A stretch of 64,000 bases of DNA from Hoyosella subflava DQS3-9A1 (GTDB lineage Bacteria; Actinomycetota; Actinomycetes; Mycobacteriales; Mycobacteriaceae), in NCBI RefSeq assembly GCF_000214175.1, contig NC_015564.1, positions 1,798,001 through 1,862,000 on the forward strand. The letters are read 5' to 3'. The notes beneath the pieces are model-generated. The model did not search any database, was not told the DNA's origin, and saw only the letters and a list, made by a program, of their open reading frames with translations. Every line of letters begins with the position of its first letter. Position 1 is the first letter of the stretch. Of this stretch, positions 9,189 through 18,513 are shown in pieces. A program made the translations under genes and the position numbers.

Positions 9189-9461
9189 TCAGCTGGCTTC
9201 AGGGTGGTAGCGCCCGGCTCCAAATGGAGACACAGGGTGCCGCGCGACGAGCGTTGCGGCAAACCGTGACATGTCGAGCAACTCGAAGACCCCGCCTACC
9301 GCGTCTGCACAGCGATTGCCGAGCACGAGTCGGGTCAGATCGGAGTGGAAGTGCCGGTAAGCCCATCGCAGTGGGGACGCGCACCAGCCGGTGGTGGGCA
9401 GTCCGTGCACGGTCGGAATGGACTTAAGGAGTGCGATGGTGAGCTCCTTCAGATAGCCCAT
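9189..9461 (-). CDS. uncharacterised small ORF or gene remnant
   Basis: An open frame of 90 aa on the minus strand between the dipeptidase and the dienelactone hydrolase. It begins MGYLKELTIALLKS and ends with GAGRYHPEAS. Composition looks protein-like (balanced hydrophobic content, few shadow-type Arg/Pro runs), but I do not recognise a family. No Shine-Dalgarno sequence is obvious before the ATG at 9461. The stretch 9462-9573 upstream has no gene. It may be a 3' remnant of a larger gene lost here, since the region also carries a broken monooxygenase. Confidence 0.3.
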   Translation of the reverse strand: MGYLKELTIALLKSIPTVHGLPTTGWCASPLRWAYRHFHSDLTRLVLGNRCADAVGGVFELLDMSRFAATLVARHPVSPFGAGRYHPEAS

Positions 9462-9573
9462 GCTTAGCTTTCGGTCGGTCCCGGCCAACTTCCGTTCGTC
9501 GATTGAGAGTGATTTGGTCAGGTTAGTGAAGCGAGACTGCATGTGCGGTTGGCAGGTTGGGGCTCTACGGCCA

Positions 9574-10269
9574 TCAGTTTTCTGCGAGATGCTTGTGGAA
9601 GAAGGCGAAGGTGCGTGCGAACGCGTCTTCGGTTGCTTCGGCGTCGTATCCAAAGCCCACGATCCTGGCGACCGGTTGCACTGGAACATCGTTAGCAAAG
9701 CTGTGGCCAGCGTTGGCATACACCTTGATGTCATGCTCGATGCCCTTGCGCTCAAGCACTGTCCGGAGCCGGCCAGCGTTGCCAGGGTTCAGAGGATCAC
9801 GCTTTCCGTAGCTCGCGACGATCGCGCAACCACCCGTAACGACGCTGTCGTACAGCGGCGGGATGGACGGATAGAACGGGGCTGCAGCACCGAAACCTTT
9901 AGGAGACATGAGAAGTGCGAATCCTCCACCGAGGCAGAATCCGACGACCCCGACCTTGCCGGAGCAGTCCGGGCGCGCGGTGAGCGCGTCGCGGGCGGCG
10001 AGTATGTCGTCCACGGCGTTGCCTCGGCGCATCAGCATCTCGCGCATCACCCTCTGGACACAACGGACCTTGCCGCCTCGTGCATAGAGGTCGGGTGCAA
10101 CGGCGAGGAACCCGGCGTCGGCGAACCGCCGGGTAATGTTGCGAGCGTCAGTGCTCAATCCCAGTAGGTCGTGTACCACCACTACGCCCGGCCACGGTCC
10201 CTCACCGTCCGGCTTTTCGAATGCGCCGTCGATCGTCCCGGCTGGCGCATCAATTCGAATATCATCCAT
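9574..10269 (-). CDS. dienelactone hydrolase family protein
   Basis: Alpha/beta hydrolase of 231 aa. Nucleophile Cys in GFCLGGGFALL (about residue 122), catalytic Asp in the GKRDPLNP segment and His in NAGHSFAN, the Cys-Asp-His triad of the DLH family. Start ATG at 10269 follows GAGAGGGG. Family members open dienelactones or related cyclic esters in aromatic breakdown, though many act on other esters. It lies 42 bp after the AurF-like oxygenase on the same strand, so the two are probably co-transcribed; a shared pathway is possible but not shown. Confidence 0.88.
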   Translation of the reverse strand: MDDIRIDAPAGTIDGAFEKPDGEGPWPGVVVVHDLLGLSTDARNITRRFADAGFLAVAPDLYARGGKVRCVQRVMREMLMRRGNAVDDILAARDALTARPDCSGKVGVVGFCLGGGFALLMSPKGFGAAAPFYPSIPPLYDSVVTGGCAIVASYGKRDPLNPGNAGRLRTVLERKGIEHDIKVYANAGHSFANDVPVQPVARIVGFGYDAEATEDAFARTFAFFHKHLAEN

Positions 10270-10311
10270 TGGATTCGGCCCCTCTCGTGCGCTGAGAATT
10301 TCGGAGCGTCC

Positions 10312-11313
10312 CTAAGCCGTTCTGGGCAACTCGGTGAAGGCATCACGCTTGGCGAGCATGCGGCCGGGTTCGCCTCGGTAGCGCGATGCGCGGCCGTCGA
10401 TGCCACAGAGCCGCCAGGCGAGTCGCCCCACGGGGTTCATGAGCCCGATGTTCTCGGACAGTGCACGGACATCGGCGAAGATTCGCCGTAACGTGTCCTT
10501 TCCCTGATTGCTGTTCCAGTAGAGCTCCTCGATGACCGAGTCCGGAATGTCAAATTCCCTGCGGAACTGCGCTGGCGGCGCCGCGAGCATCTCGGCCATG
10601 AGCCGCATGACGATTGGAGTAGCCACCGAGAGCGCTGCCTTCTTGGCGAAGTTCGCTTTCGGCACGTTGAGCTTGAGGTACTCGTGTGCGAACGAAATAT
10701 GCCGCGCCTCTTCGGCCACGTGGATCTGCATGATCCGGGTGAGCATTGGGTGAATCGTGTCGCCGCCGCGAAGGATCTCCTTCTGCAGGTGGTCGATCGG
10801 CTCTTCACCGCCGAGGATCATCACGAAGAACAACTCGGGAAAGAACGACACGGCGGGCCAGATCGCAAGGGTCAGCTTGCGGCTGATCGGGTCCATGCCG
10901 GGCACGTCTGCGCCGATGCGGTTCACCATCTCCTGGAACATCAGGGTGTGGTTGCACTCTTCGGCAGCCTCGTGCGTGATGTACCGGAACGCCGGGTCGT
11001 TGTTTTCGAGGCGGACCATGTACTGCATAAAGGCCCGGATTAACAGCTGCTCGAAATGCAGTCCGACGCGGGCGACGTTTGCCTGGCGCCACATTCCGAT
11101 CGCAATTTGCTTCTCAACTGGCTGTGACAGATACCATGCGTGGCTGCCAAGCGGGTCGACTTTCGGCAGGATCCATCGGGTGTCGGTGGGGTCGACGGCC
11201 CAGTCCGGGTTGTCCCAGTCGATGTCCTTGTAAGGGTCGAAGCTGATGTGAACGGAACCTTCGGACAGAGTCTGAAGTCGCTCAGCGTATACCTGTTCAT
11301 CGGTGAGAGTCAT
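10312..11313 (-). CDS. AurF-like diiron oxygenase
   Basis: Ferritin-like diiron protein of 333 aa. Iron-ligand motifs in the expected order: HFEQLL (Glu), EAAEECNH (E-x-x-H type), and HVAEEARH with EEARH in a later helix. This pattern matches the p-aminobenzoate N-oxygenase AurF family and its uncharacterised actinobacterial relatives. Start ATG at 11313 after AAGGAGAC. The substrate could be an arylamine or another small molecule. The remains of a flavin monooxygenase lie just upstream, a pairing I have the impression is common in rhodococci; here the partner has been lost. Confidence 0.82.
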   Translation of the reverse strand: MTLTDEQVYAERLQTLSEGSVHISFDPYKDIDWDNPDWAVDPTDTRWILPKVDPLGSHAWYLSQPVEKQIAIGMWRQANVARVGLHFEQLLIRAFMQYMVRLENNDPAFRYITHEAAEECNHTLMFQEMVNRIGADVPGMDPISRKLTLAIWPAVSFFPELFFVMILGGEEPIDHLQKEILRGGDTIHPMLTRIMQIHVAEEARHISFAHEYLKLNVPKANFAKKAALSVATPIVMRLMAEMLAAPPAQFRREFDIPDSVIEELYWNSNQGKDTLRRIFADVRALSENIGLMNPVGRLAWRLCGIDGRASRYRGEPGRMLAKRDAFTELPRTA

Positions 11314-11346
11314 TTGTGTCTCCTTCGTCTGAATGTGTGGTGGTTG

Positions 11347-11540
11347 TCAGCCGCGGGTCAGTTCGAGCACGCCGTCCGCGAGCGCTCGGTGCCGCAGCTC
11401 CTTGAGGAAACCCGTGCGCGGCGTCGTCGGCCACAGCCGGAACGAGCGTGACCGCGGTTGCGCCACTACCGATCACGACGACCTTCTTGCCGACGTAATC
11501 GAAGTTTTCCGGCCAGTGCTTGTCATCGAAGCTCCTTGAA
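11347..11540 (-). pseudogene. flavin-containing monooxygenase remnant
   Basis: Reading right to left, the frame near 11520-11395 encodes [19 protein letters not shown] then [16 protein letters not shown]. This is the hallmark second dinucleotide-binding motif of Baeyer-Villiger and flavin-containing monooxygenases (HPxHWPE..[16 protein letters not shown]). After AAH the normal continuation is missing; the next frame reads [20 protein letters not shown] and stops at 11347, which looks like the extreme C-terminus. The N-terminal FAD domain is absent. So only two pieces, joined by an internal deletion and frameshift, remain of a gene normally about 500 codons. The C-terminal assignment is tentative. 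Confidence 0.7.
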
Positions 11541-12344
11541 ACCGGTGAGTCTATGCCGCGGCGGCTGCGCGGGAATTCGCTCTGTTCCCGAGGACGGTGG
11601 GGGATGAGTGCCGATGCGTCCGACAACTGGACGTGGCCGCAAACTGGCATCGCTACGCGGCTCGCGTTCGGCTGGAACTTGTGGCCGATCGCGCAAGGCG
11701 ACGAGTGAGTCAAATGGTTCTGCGCCATTGCAGTCCCCGATTCTTCCTTGCGCTTGAACGCGCATCCTTATTGAGACAGCATGTCCCAGGTAATAAACAT
11801 GGGTCAAGGTGTCCAAGGTATTTGTTGCTGTGGGCAATATCACGGCAACAAGATCTGAGCGAGGCCAGGCCTCGATCCCGGCCTTGCGTCAGCAGACCAG
11901 CAGTTTGGCTGCTAGCACCAATTGCGGATGTGGAGCCGGATCGGTCCAGGGAACACCGGCCGGTGAGCTTCGGCGCGTTCACCAAGGTTTTGGATGGATA
12001 TGTGTGTATCGCTGCACATCGCGGGGCCGTATCCGCCTGTCGATGCCATCCAGAGGTAATCCGGCGACAGCGAGGTCGTTCTCGACCGGTGCCGACCCGG
12101 TTCTCTGGGAAGTTGGGCGAGACGTGGGCGAGAGCTTGATGTCGGCGTTCCTACCGATTCGACGGTCAAGATGAAATTCACTCACCTGCCGCGAGGGTGA
12201 AGCCACCACTGCCCGATGGACGTAGCCGTCATCCGTCGGTCTTGCTGGAGGCGGTGTTGCGCCCCAGTTATCCCTCTCATGCCACAAACCCGCCGGAATG
12301 GGGCAGAATCAAGGCGAGGTCCCGAACATCTCGAGCAGGACCGT
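11541..12344. other. gene-poor stretch, no convincing coding region
   Basis: About 0.8 kb between the broken monooxygenase and pacL1. Open frames here are short, Arg/Pro/Ser-rich and match nothing I recognise. It plausibly holds the regulatory region once used by the monooxygenase and oxygenase genes, but I cannot assign a promoter with confidence. Confidence 0.5.
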
Positions 12345-12355
12345 AAGGAGGCATC

Positions 12356-12640
12356 GTGATTCACGGCGTGTTACTCGGAAAGGCGCTGGGAACGGTCGTC
12401 ACTGGTGTTGTCGGCGTCGCGGCATACAACGGCGCTCGATGGGTCGCCAAAAAGACACCCACCCGTGAGATCGCAGTTTCCGCAACGGCGCTGGGCATCA
12501 AGGGCGCGCGTAAGGCCGAAGAAGGCGCAGAGAACGTGCGTCTCACGGCCGCCGACATCGTTGCCGAGGCCCGCGGCCGAGTGGGGGAGGAAGCCCCGCC
12601 CCCACCGAGCCACCCCGCGGGCCACGGTCACGCGCACTAA
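12356..12640 (+). CDS. pacL1: PacL1-like DUF1490 metal-efflux partner
   Basis: Small membrane protein, 94 aa, of the DUF1490 family. GTG start at 12356 after a strong AAGGAGG (12345-12351). One N-terminal transmembrane segment (about residues 6-28, GKALGTVVTGVVGVAAYNGA), a basic stretch with KKTPT, an amphipathic helical body, and a His-rich end (SHPAGHGHAH). In M. tuberculosis the relative Rv3269 (PacL1) sits before ctpC and acts as a zinc-binding scaffold and chaperone for that P-type ATPase through its C-terminal metal motif. The gene ends 3 bp before ctpC, so the two are an operon. Confidence 0.85.
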   Translation: MIHGVLLGKALGTVVTGVVGVAAYNGARWVAKKTPTREIAVSATALGIKGARKAEEGAENVRLTAADIVAEARGRVGEEAPPPPSHPAGHGHAH

Positions 12641-12643
12641 CGC

Positions 12644-14914
12644 GTGATGATGGGCGATCCTTCGGCAGAGGTGCACGCGCCAGCTGACGGGCTGGTTATC
12701 CGATCGAATTCGGCGGGCCGCATGCGCGTAACCGTTCCGTGGGTGTACCGGAGTCCGGCGCGGGCGGTTGCAGTTGAGAATGCAGTCGAGGTCGTGCACG
12801 GTGTACGCGCGGTTCACGTATACCCTCGAACGTCATCGCTCGTCGTGTGGTACTCGGCGAATCGCGTTGACGCTGAAACGATCCTCCATGCAGTCTCAGA
12901 AACCAGCGATGTCGAACGCCATGCCGCGCCCCCGCGCGCTCCATATTCCGCGGAGGTCAGCACTGGAGACCTCACACGGATGGCGCTGGGCGGTGCCGCC
13001 CTTGCGCTGCTCGGGATCCGCAGATATGTCTTGAGGCGCCCACCGGTTTTGGGACCGGCCAGTCGCACGTTCGCTACCGGAGTCACGATTGTCACTGGCT
13101 ACCCCTTCCTCAAGGGCGCGGTCCGTTCGCTGACGAAGTCCCGCGTGGGCGGCACGGACACGCTGGTTTCGGCAGCGACCGTAGCAAGTCTCCTGCTGCG
13201 TGAGAACGTCGTGGCACTTACAGTGCTGTGGCTGCTGAACATCGGCGAATACCTTCAGGACCTGACACTTCGGCGCACACGCCGGGCGATCTCCGATCTG
13301 CTGAGCGGCGCGCAAGACACAACGTGGATCCAGACGCCCGATGGTCAGGAAGTGCGAGTCGATATCGATACCGTGCGAGTCGGGGATCGTGTCGTCATTC
13401 ATGAGCACATCGCGCTGCCCGTTGATGGTGTGATCATCGACGGTGACGGCATCATCGACCAATCCGCGATAACGGGTGAGCCACTTCCCGCGACCGTGGG
13501 TAAGGGTGCGGTCGTGCATGCAGGCTCGGTTCTGATGCGGGGCGAGATCGTCGTCGAGGCGCGCGCTGTCGGCAAGGACACCGCGATTGGCCGCATCATC
13601 AGCCGGGTTGAGCAGGCTCAATCGGATCGCGCCCCGATCCAGACAGTCGGCGAAACCTTCTCGCGCCGATTCGTGCCAGCCTCCTTCCTGCTCGCGGGCG
13701 CAACGCTCGTACTGACGCGAGACGTACGGCGCGCGATGACGATGCTCCTGATCGCGTGCCCGTGCGCGGTTGGTCTCTCCACTCCCACCGCAATTTCTGC
13801 GGCTATCGGCAACGGTGCGCGCCGTGGGATCCTCATCAAGGGCGGGTCACACCTCGAGCTTGCGGGCAAGGTTGACGTCATCGTCTTCGACAAGACGGGG
13901 ACGCTGACCGTCGGCCGGCCCGTCGTGACGAACATCGTGAGCTTCCATCCTGACTGGAATCCCAGCCAAGTCCTTGCCTACGCAGCGAGTTCTGAAATTC
14001 ACTCGCGTCATCCGCTCGCACAGGCAGTCATCCGCTCCACCGAAGAACGACGCATTGTCATCCCACCGCACGAGCAGTGCGAAGTGCTCGTCGGCCTCGG
14101 CATGCGCACCTGGGCTGATGGCCGCACTCTGCTGCTCGGCAGCCCCGCGTTGCTCGAAAATGAGAACGTTAAAGTCAGCGAGGAAGCTCTCAGTTGGGTG
14201 GCGCGCCTGCGGTCAGGGTCGGAAACACCGCTCCTGCTGGCTGTCGATGGCGAACTTGTGGGGCTTGTCAGCTTGCGGGACGAGGTGCGCGCCGAAGCGC
14301 CCGGCGTCCTCGATGCGCTTCGAACTTCGGGTGTCGAACGCGTCATCATGCTGACCGGTGATCACCCCGACACCGCGGCCGCTGTCGCGCGCGAACTCGG
14401 TATCCGCGAGTGGCGCGCGGGCGTGATGCCGGACGAAAAACTTGATCTCATCGAGGGCCTCAAACGGGAAGGTCACACGGTCGCCATGATCGGCGACGGA
14501 ACCAACGATGCGCCCGCCCTCGCAGGCGCCCATATCGGCATAGCTATGGGGATTTCAGGAACTGACGTCGCGGTGGAAACGGCGGACATCGCGTTAGCTA
14601 CAGACGATTTACGCAGACTCATCGATCTCCGTGAACTCGGCACCCATACTGTCGACGTGATTAGGCAGAACTACGGGATGGCGATTACCGTCAATGCCGC
14701 CGGACTGCTGGTCAGCGCAGCAGGCGCACTCTCACCCGTCCTCGCCGCAATCCTGCACAACGCCTCATCAGTGGCCGTGGTGGGCAACAGTTCTCGACTT
14801 ATCCGGTATCGCCTCGCGGATCATCCCGCCACAATCGCGAGATCTTCGATGACAACTTCACCCGCAGCATCGCATTCCGCAAGATCGATCGCGGCGGTCA
14901 GCGCCCACCCGTGA
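12644..14914 (+). CDS. ctpC: CtpC-like P1B-type metal-exporting ATPase
   Basis: Heavy-metal P-type ATPase, 756 aa. An N-terminal soluble domain, transmembrane segments, the TGE loop (ITGEPLP), the transmembrane metal site CPC in IACPCAVGLSTPTA (about residue 372), phosphorylation motif DKTGTLT (about 416), the HP motif SRHPLA, and GDGTNDAPALA (about 620). CtpC of M. tuberculosis exports Zn or Mn. Several starts are possible (GTG 12644, ATG 12647, ATG 12650). The protein should end near NSSRLIRYRL; here it runs on about 30 residues, overlapping the convergent helicase gene by 94 bp, an odd tail that may be a lost stop codon. Confidence 0.92.
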   Translation: MMMGDPSAEVHAPADGLVIRSNSAGRMRVTVPWVYRSPARAVAVENAVEVVHGVRAVHVYPRTSSLVVWYSANRVDAETILHAVSETSDVERHAAPPRAPYSAEVSTGDLTRMALGGAALALLGIRRYVLRRPPVLGPASRTFATGVTIVTGYPFLKGAVRSLTKSRVGGTDTLVSAATVASLLLRENVVALTVLWLLNIGEYLQDLTLRRTRRAISDLLSGAQDTTWIQTPDGQEVRVDIDTVRVGDRVVIHEHIALPVDGVIIDGDGIIDQSAITGEPLPATVGKGAVVHAGSVLMRGEIVVEARAVGKDTAIGRIISRVEQAQSDRAPIQTVGETFSRRFVPASFLLAGATLVLTRDVRRAMTMLLIACPCAVGLSTPTAISAAIGNGARRGILIKGGSHLELAGKVDVIVFDKTGTLTVGRPVVTNIVSFHPDWNPSQVLAYAASSEIHSRHPLAQAVIRSTEERRIVIPPHEQCEVLVGLGMRTWADGRTLLLGSPALLENENVKVSEEALSWVARLRSGSETPLLLAVDGELVGLVSLRDEVRAEAPGVLDALRTSGVERVIMLTGDHPDTAAAVARELGIREWRAGVMPDEKLDLIEGLKREGHTVAMIGDGTNDAPALAGAHIGIAMGISGTDVAVETADIALATDDLRRLIDLRELGTHTVDVIRQNYGMAITVNAAGLLVSAAGALSPVLAAILHNASSVAVVGNSSRLIRYRLADHPATIARSSMTTSPAASHSARSIAAVSAHP

Positions 14915-17313
14915 TCGCCCTCGGGGTCATCGAGTATCTGCCGGACTTCCCACCGCCCCGGCTGCTCTGCGACCTGAAAAAGTGCGGGTCCGCGTGCGGC
15001 CGGGCCAGTTCCGATGTCGCCATACTCGTCGAAATAGGGATCGAATGACGAGGCCCACTCTTCCGAACTGAGGTCGCCCAGGTCAGCAAGCTCGGCCCAC
15101 CGTCCGCGAGCAGCGAGCTCCACTCGGCGGAACATGGCGTTTCGCACCATTACCCGGAACGCGCGCGAATTCGCGGTTATCGGGCGCGCTGAGTCGTCTG
15201 TGAAAGCGCGCTGATCTGTTGGTTTCGCATCGGGGTTGACCAGTTGCTCCCACTCGTCGATCAGACTGGAATCGACCTGACGAATCAGCTCACCGAGCCA
15301 CTCCGTGAGGTCCTCGAGCTCGCTATCGCGAGCATCAGCGGGGACCGTCTGGCGCAGTGCTCGGTAGGCATCAGCGATATAGCGAAGGACGAGACCCTCT
15401 GAGCGGTTCAGGCTATACGTCGAAATCAAGTCGGAGAACGTCATGCCTTTTTCGACCATGTCACGCACGACAGCCTTCGGGGAAAGACTGAACTCCGCTA
15501 CCCAAGGATGCCCGGCTCGGTACATTTCGAACGCTGGGAAGAGAAGCTCTTCAAGCGGCTTGGGCCAGGTGATGTCCTCGAGCAGTTCCATGCGCTCGTC
15601 GTACTCGATACCGTCGGCCTTCATTTCACCGATTGCCTGGCCGCGTGCTGCGTGCTGCTGAGCGAGAAGCAATGTGCGCGGATCGTCGAGTGTGCTCTCG
15701 ATGACCGAAACGACATCGAGAGCATATGTAGGTGAATCTCGGTCGAGCAGTTCAATTGCTGCCAGCGCGAAAGGCGAGAGCGGCTGGTTCAGCGCGAAAT
15801 CGCGCTGTAAGTCGACCGTGAGTCGAGCCCAGCGGCCCTGCTCATCCGGTTCGGGAAGCCGATCCACAATGCCTGCGTTGAGAAGACCCCGATAATGGGC
15901 GATTGCGCGGCGGATCAATTTGCGCTGGGCAGGGCGGGCTTCATGGTTGTCCTCAAGCAGGTGCCGCATCGCGGTGAAGCAGTTGCCAGGCCGCGATATG
16001 ACGTTCAGCAGCATCGCATTTGTGACGCGGAAACGTGACACGAGTGGCTCTGGCTCCGCTGCGACGAGCTTCTCGAATGTCTGACTGCTCCAGTTGACGA
16101 AACCCTCGGGAGCCTTCTTGCGCTGTACCTTCCGGCGCTTCTTGGGGTCATCCCCTGCCTTGGCTAGCGCTCGTGCATTCTCTACCTCGTGATCAGGTGC
16201 CTGAACGACGACGCTGCCCGTGGTGTCGAATCCCGCTCGGCCTGCACGCCCCGCGATCTGGTGGAACTCCCGCGCACGCAACATCCGGTTGCGTGTGCCA
16301 TCGAATTTTGTCAGGCCGGTGAAGAGCACTGTTCGGATGGGAACATTGATGCCAACGCCGAGAGTGTCTGTCCCGCAGATCACCTTCAGGAGCCCCTCTT
16401 GAGCGAGACGTTCGACGAGCCGACGGTACTTCGGCAGCATCCCCGCGTGGTGCACCCCGATGCCGTGCCGGATGAGCCGTGACAGGGTTCGCCCGAAACC
16501 TGTGGTGAACCGGAAGCCCGCGATTGTTTCGGCGATTCGGTCACGATCCTCGCGGCTCGCCACGGAGATGCTGGTGAGGGCCTGGGCGCGTTCAAGCGCC
16601 GCCGCCTGCGTGAAGTGAACAACATAGACCGGTGCCTGATGGGTGCCAACGAGCTCTTCGATCGTTTCGTGGATCGGCGTCATCGCATAGGAGAACACCA
16701 GCGGCACTGGGCGTTCCGCGCCCGTCACATGCACCGTGTTGCGGCCCGTACGCTGTTTCAGGTCCTTCTCGAAGAAGCTCACGTCGCCGAGCGTGGCGGA
16801 CATCAGCAGAAACTGCGCACCGGTGAGCTCGATGAGCGGGACCTGCCACGCCCACCCACGGTCAGGTTCTGAGTAGAAGTGGAATTCATCCATCACTACC
16901 TGTCCGACATTGGCGTCGACGCCTTCGCGGAGCGCGATGTTGGCGAGGATCTCTGCCGTGGCACAGATAATTGGGGCAGAAGCGTTAACGGCGGCATCGC
17001 CAGTCATCATGCCGACGTTTTCGGCGCCGAAAACCTCACACAAGGCGAAGAACTTCTCGCTGACCAGTGCTTTGATGGGGGCGGTATAGAACGTGCGCGA
17101 ACCTTGGACAAGGGCGGTGAAGTGCGCTGCCGTAGCCACGAGTGACTTGCCAGAGCCGGTTGGTGTGGCGAGGATGACGTTGGAACCCGACACGATCTCC
17201 AGCAGCGCTTCTTCCTGTGCGGGATACAGTGTGAGACCTTGTTCACCAGCCCACGCTTCGAACGCGTCGTAGATGACTTCGGGCTGGTTGGGGATCTCGT
17301 CAGGAAGCAGCAC
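14821..17313 (-). CDS. Ski2-like DEAD/DEAH-box helicase with DUF3516
   Basis: Superfamily 2 helicase, 830 aa. Walker A ATPTGSGKSLVA (about residue 55), DEFH box in VVMDEFHFYSE, SATL motif III, the QIAGRAGRAGF motif VI, then a large C-terminal DUF3516 region. The layout resembles Ski2/HelY-type RNA helicases of actinobacteria. Role probably in RNA processing or decay; not proven. Starts with GTG at 17313. Its 3' end overlaps ctpC on the opposite strand (14821-14914). The alpha/beta hydrolase upstream on the same strand ends 25 bp before it. Confidence 0.9.
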   Translation of the reverse strand: MLLPDEIPNQPEVIYDAFEAWAGEQGLTLYPAQEEALLEIVSGSNVILATPTGSGKSLVATAAHFTALVQGSRTFYTAPIKALVSEKFFALCEVFGAENVGMMTGDAAVNASAPIICATAEILANIALREGVDANVGQVVMDEFHFYSEPDRGWAWQVPLIELTGAQFLLMSATLGDVSFFEKDLKQRTGRNTVHVTGAERPVPLVFSYAMTPIHETIEELVGTHQAPVYVVHFTQAAALERAQALTSISVASREDRDRIAETIAGFRFTTGFGRTLSRLIRHGIGVHHAGMLPKYRRLVERLAQEGLLKVICGTDTLGVGINVPIRTVLFTGLTKFDGTRNRMLRAREFHQIAGRAGRAGFDTTGSVVVQAPDHEVENARALAKAGDDPKKRRKVQRKKAPEGFVNWSSQTFEKLVAAEPEPLVSRFRVTNAMLLNVISRPGNCFTAMRHLLEDNHEARPAQRKLIRRAIAHYRGLLNAGIVDRLPEPDEQGRWARLTVDLQRDFALNQPLSPFALAAIELLDRDSPTYALDVVSVIESTLDDPRTLLLAQQHAARGQAIGEMKADGIEYDERMELLEDITWPKPLEELLFPAFEMYRAGHPWVAEFSLSPKAVVRDMVEKGMTFSDLISTYSLNRSEGLVLRYIADAYRALRQTVPADARDSELEDLTEWLGELIRQVDSSLIDEWEQLVNPDAKPTDQRAFTDDSARPITANSRAFRVMVRNAMFRRVELAARGRWAELADLGDLSSEEWASSFDPYFDEYGDIGTGPAARGPALFQVAEQPGRWEVRQILDDPEGDHGWALTAAIDLAECDAAGEVVIEDLAIVAG

Positions 17314-17338
17314 CGCTCTAGGCTAGCTGCTTCGGAGC

Positions 17339-18355
17339 TTACGTCGCGCTTCGCTCGGAACTGCCCATCGCGTGGAAAACGGCGGAGCGGGTCCACGAGT
17401 TGCCGATGATCGATGAATCGCTGATCCCGCGGTTGAGGAGCCGCTTCCAGCGCACATTATCGAAAGTATGTGGAGCTGTGGACGCGATGAACTCTTCCAC
17501 GATCGACAGAAACCGCATGGGGTCGTCATGGAAGGGAAAATGCGCGGAACTCTTGAAGATTTCGAGGCGGGAACCTGGCATGGCGGCGTGCGCGAGGTGG
17601 GCGTGAGCGACCGGAATGACGTTGTCGTGCTCACCCCAGATGATCTGAACAGGCATCGCTTCGGCGAGATAACAGCGGTCAAGACCGGTGACGACCTGCC
17701 CTCGCCAGTCAACAACGGAACGCAGAGTCCGTAAGAACGCCGCTCGGTTCACGGGGTCCGGCAGATCCGAAAGTATGCGCAGCAAATCCGGAGTGTCGTG
17801 GAAATGGGGGCTCATGGGCTTCAGCGCTTTGCCGAGCGCGCCTACCGCGTACACAATTCCGGGGAGACGGAAAATCTCGATCAGTTTGGCCGCTCCCGGC
17901 AGTGATACCAGCCTGAGCAGGGGGCTCACGTCGCGTGTGATCCCTCCCGCCCCGACCAGGATGAGTCGTTCTACGAGCTGCGGATACTGATAGGTGAACT
18001 GCATGGCGACGCCACCGCCGAGTGAATGACCGATGACGGTGACACGGTCAATCTCCAGAACAGAGAGCAGATCACGCATGCCATTCGCGTATGCAGCGAT
18101 CGAATAATCTGCCCGCGGCTTATCCGAGAGCCCATGCCCGAGAAGGTCAGGGGCGATGACGGTGAAGGACTTTGCGAGGTGCGGGATGATGTCGGTCCAC
18201 GTCGACGAGTTGTCACCAATGCCGTGGAGAAGCAGAATTGCGGGTCCGCTGCCAGCGATCCGGTAGGCGCGGCGGTAACCGTGGATAACGCGGTACGACA
18301 CCGTCGGTTCCGCGTCGGGAACCGGTCGCAGAGCGCGAAAGGGCAGGGCGGCCAC
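17339..18355 (-). CDS. alpha/beta hydrolase (Rv2715-like)
   Basis: 338 aa from the GTG at 18355, which follows GAGGAGGAGG; the longer open frame to 18421 lacks such a site and is not favoured. HG motif in LLLHGIGDNSSTW (oxyanion), nucleophile elbow GHSLGGG, Asp in WGEHDNVIP and catalytic His in SSAHFPFHDDP, a complete triad. Length agrees with the M. tuberculosis relative. No signal peptide. Substrate unknown: the family spans haloalkane dehalogenase-like and esterase proteins. Same strand as the DUF3516 helicase (25-bp gap) and the transglutaminase-like gene. Confidence 0.87.
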   Translation of the reverse strand: MAALPFRALRPVPDAEPTVSYRVIHGYRRAYRIAGSGPAILLLHGIGDNSSTWTDIIPHLAKSFTVIAPDLLGHGLSDKPRADYSIAAYANGMRDLLSVLEIDRVTVIGHSLGGGVAMQFTYQYPQLVERLILVGAGGITRDVSPLLRLVSLPGAAKLIEIFRLPGIVYAVGALGKALKPMSPHFHDTPDLLRILSDLPDPVNRAAFLRTLRSVVDWRGQVVTGLDRCYLAEAMPVQIIWGEHDNVIPVAHAHLAHAAMPGSRLEIFKSSAHFPFHDDPMRFLSIVEEFIASTAPHTFDNVRWKRLLNRGISDSSIIGNSWTRSAVFHAMGSSERSAT

Positions 18356-18513
18356 AGGTCCTCCTCCTCGTTGGGCTGCACAGGCCGGACCAACGCGGCT
18401 GTACGGCACGGAGCACTTCACACGGTAGCGCGTTGGGCCCGATTTACAACTCCGGAGGGTGGTAACACTGTGTTCCAGCTCCGTTGCGGCGGTGTGACGC
18501 CGCGCGCGGCCGT

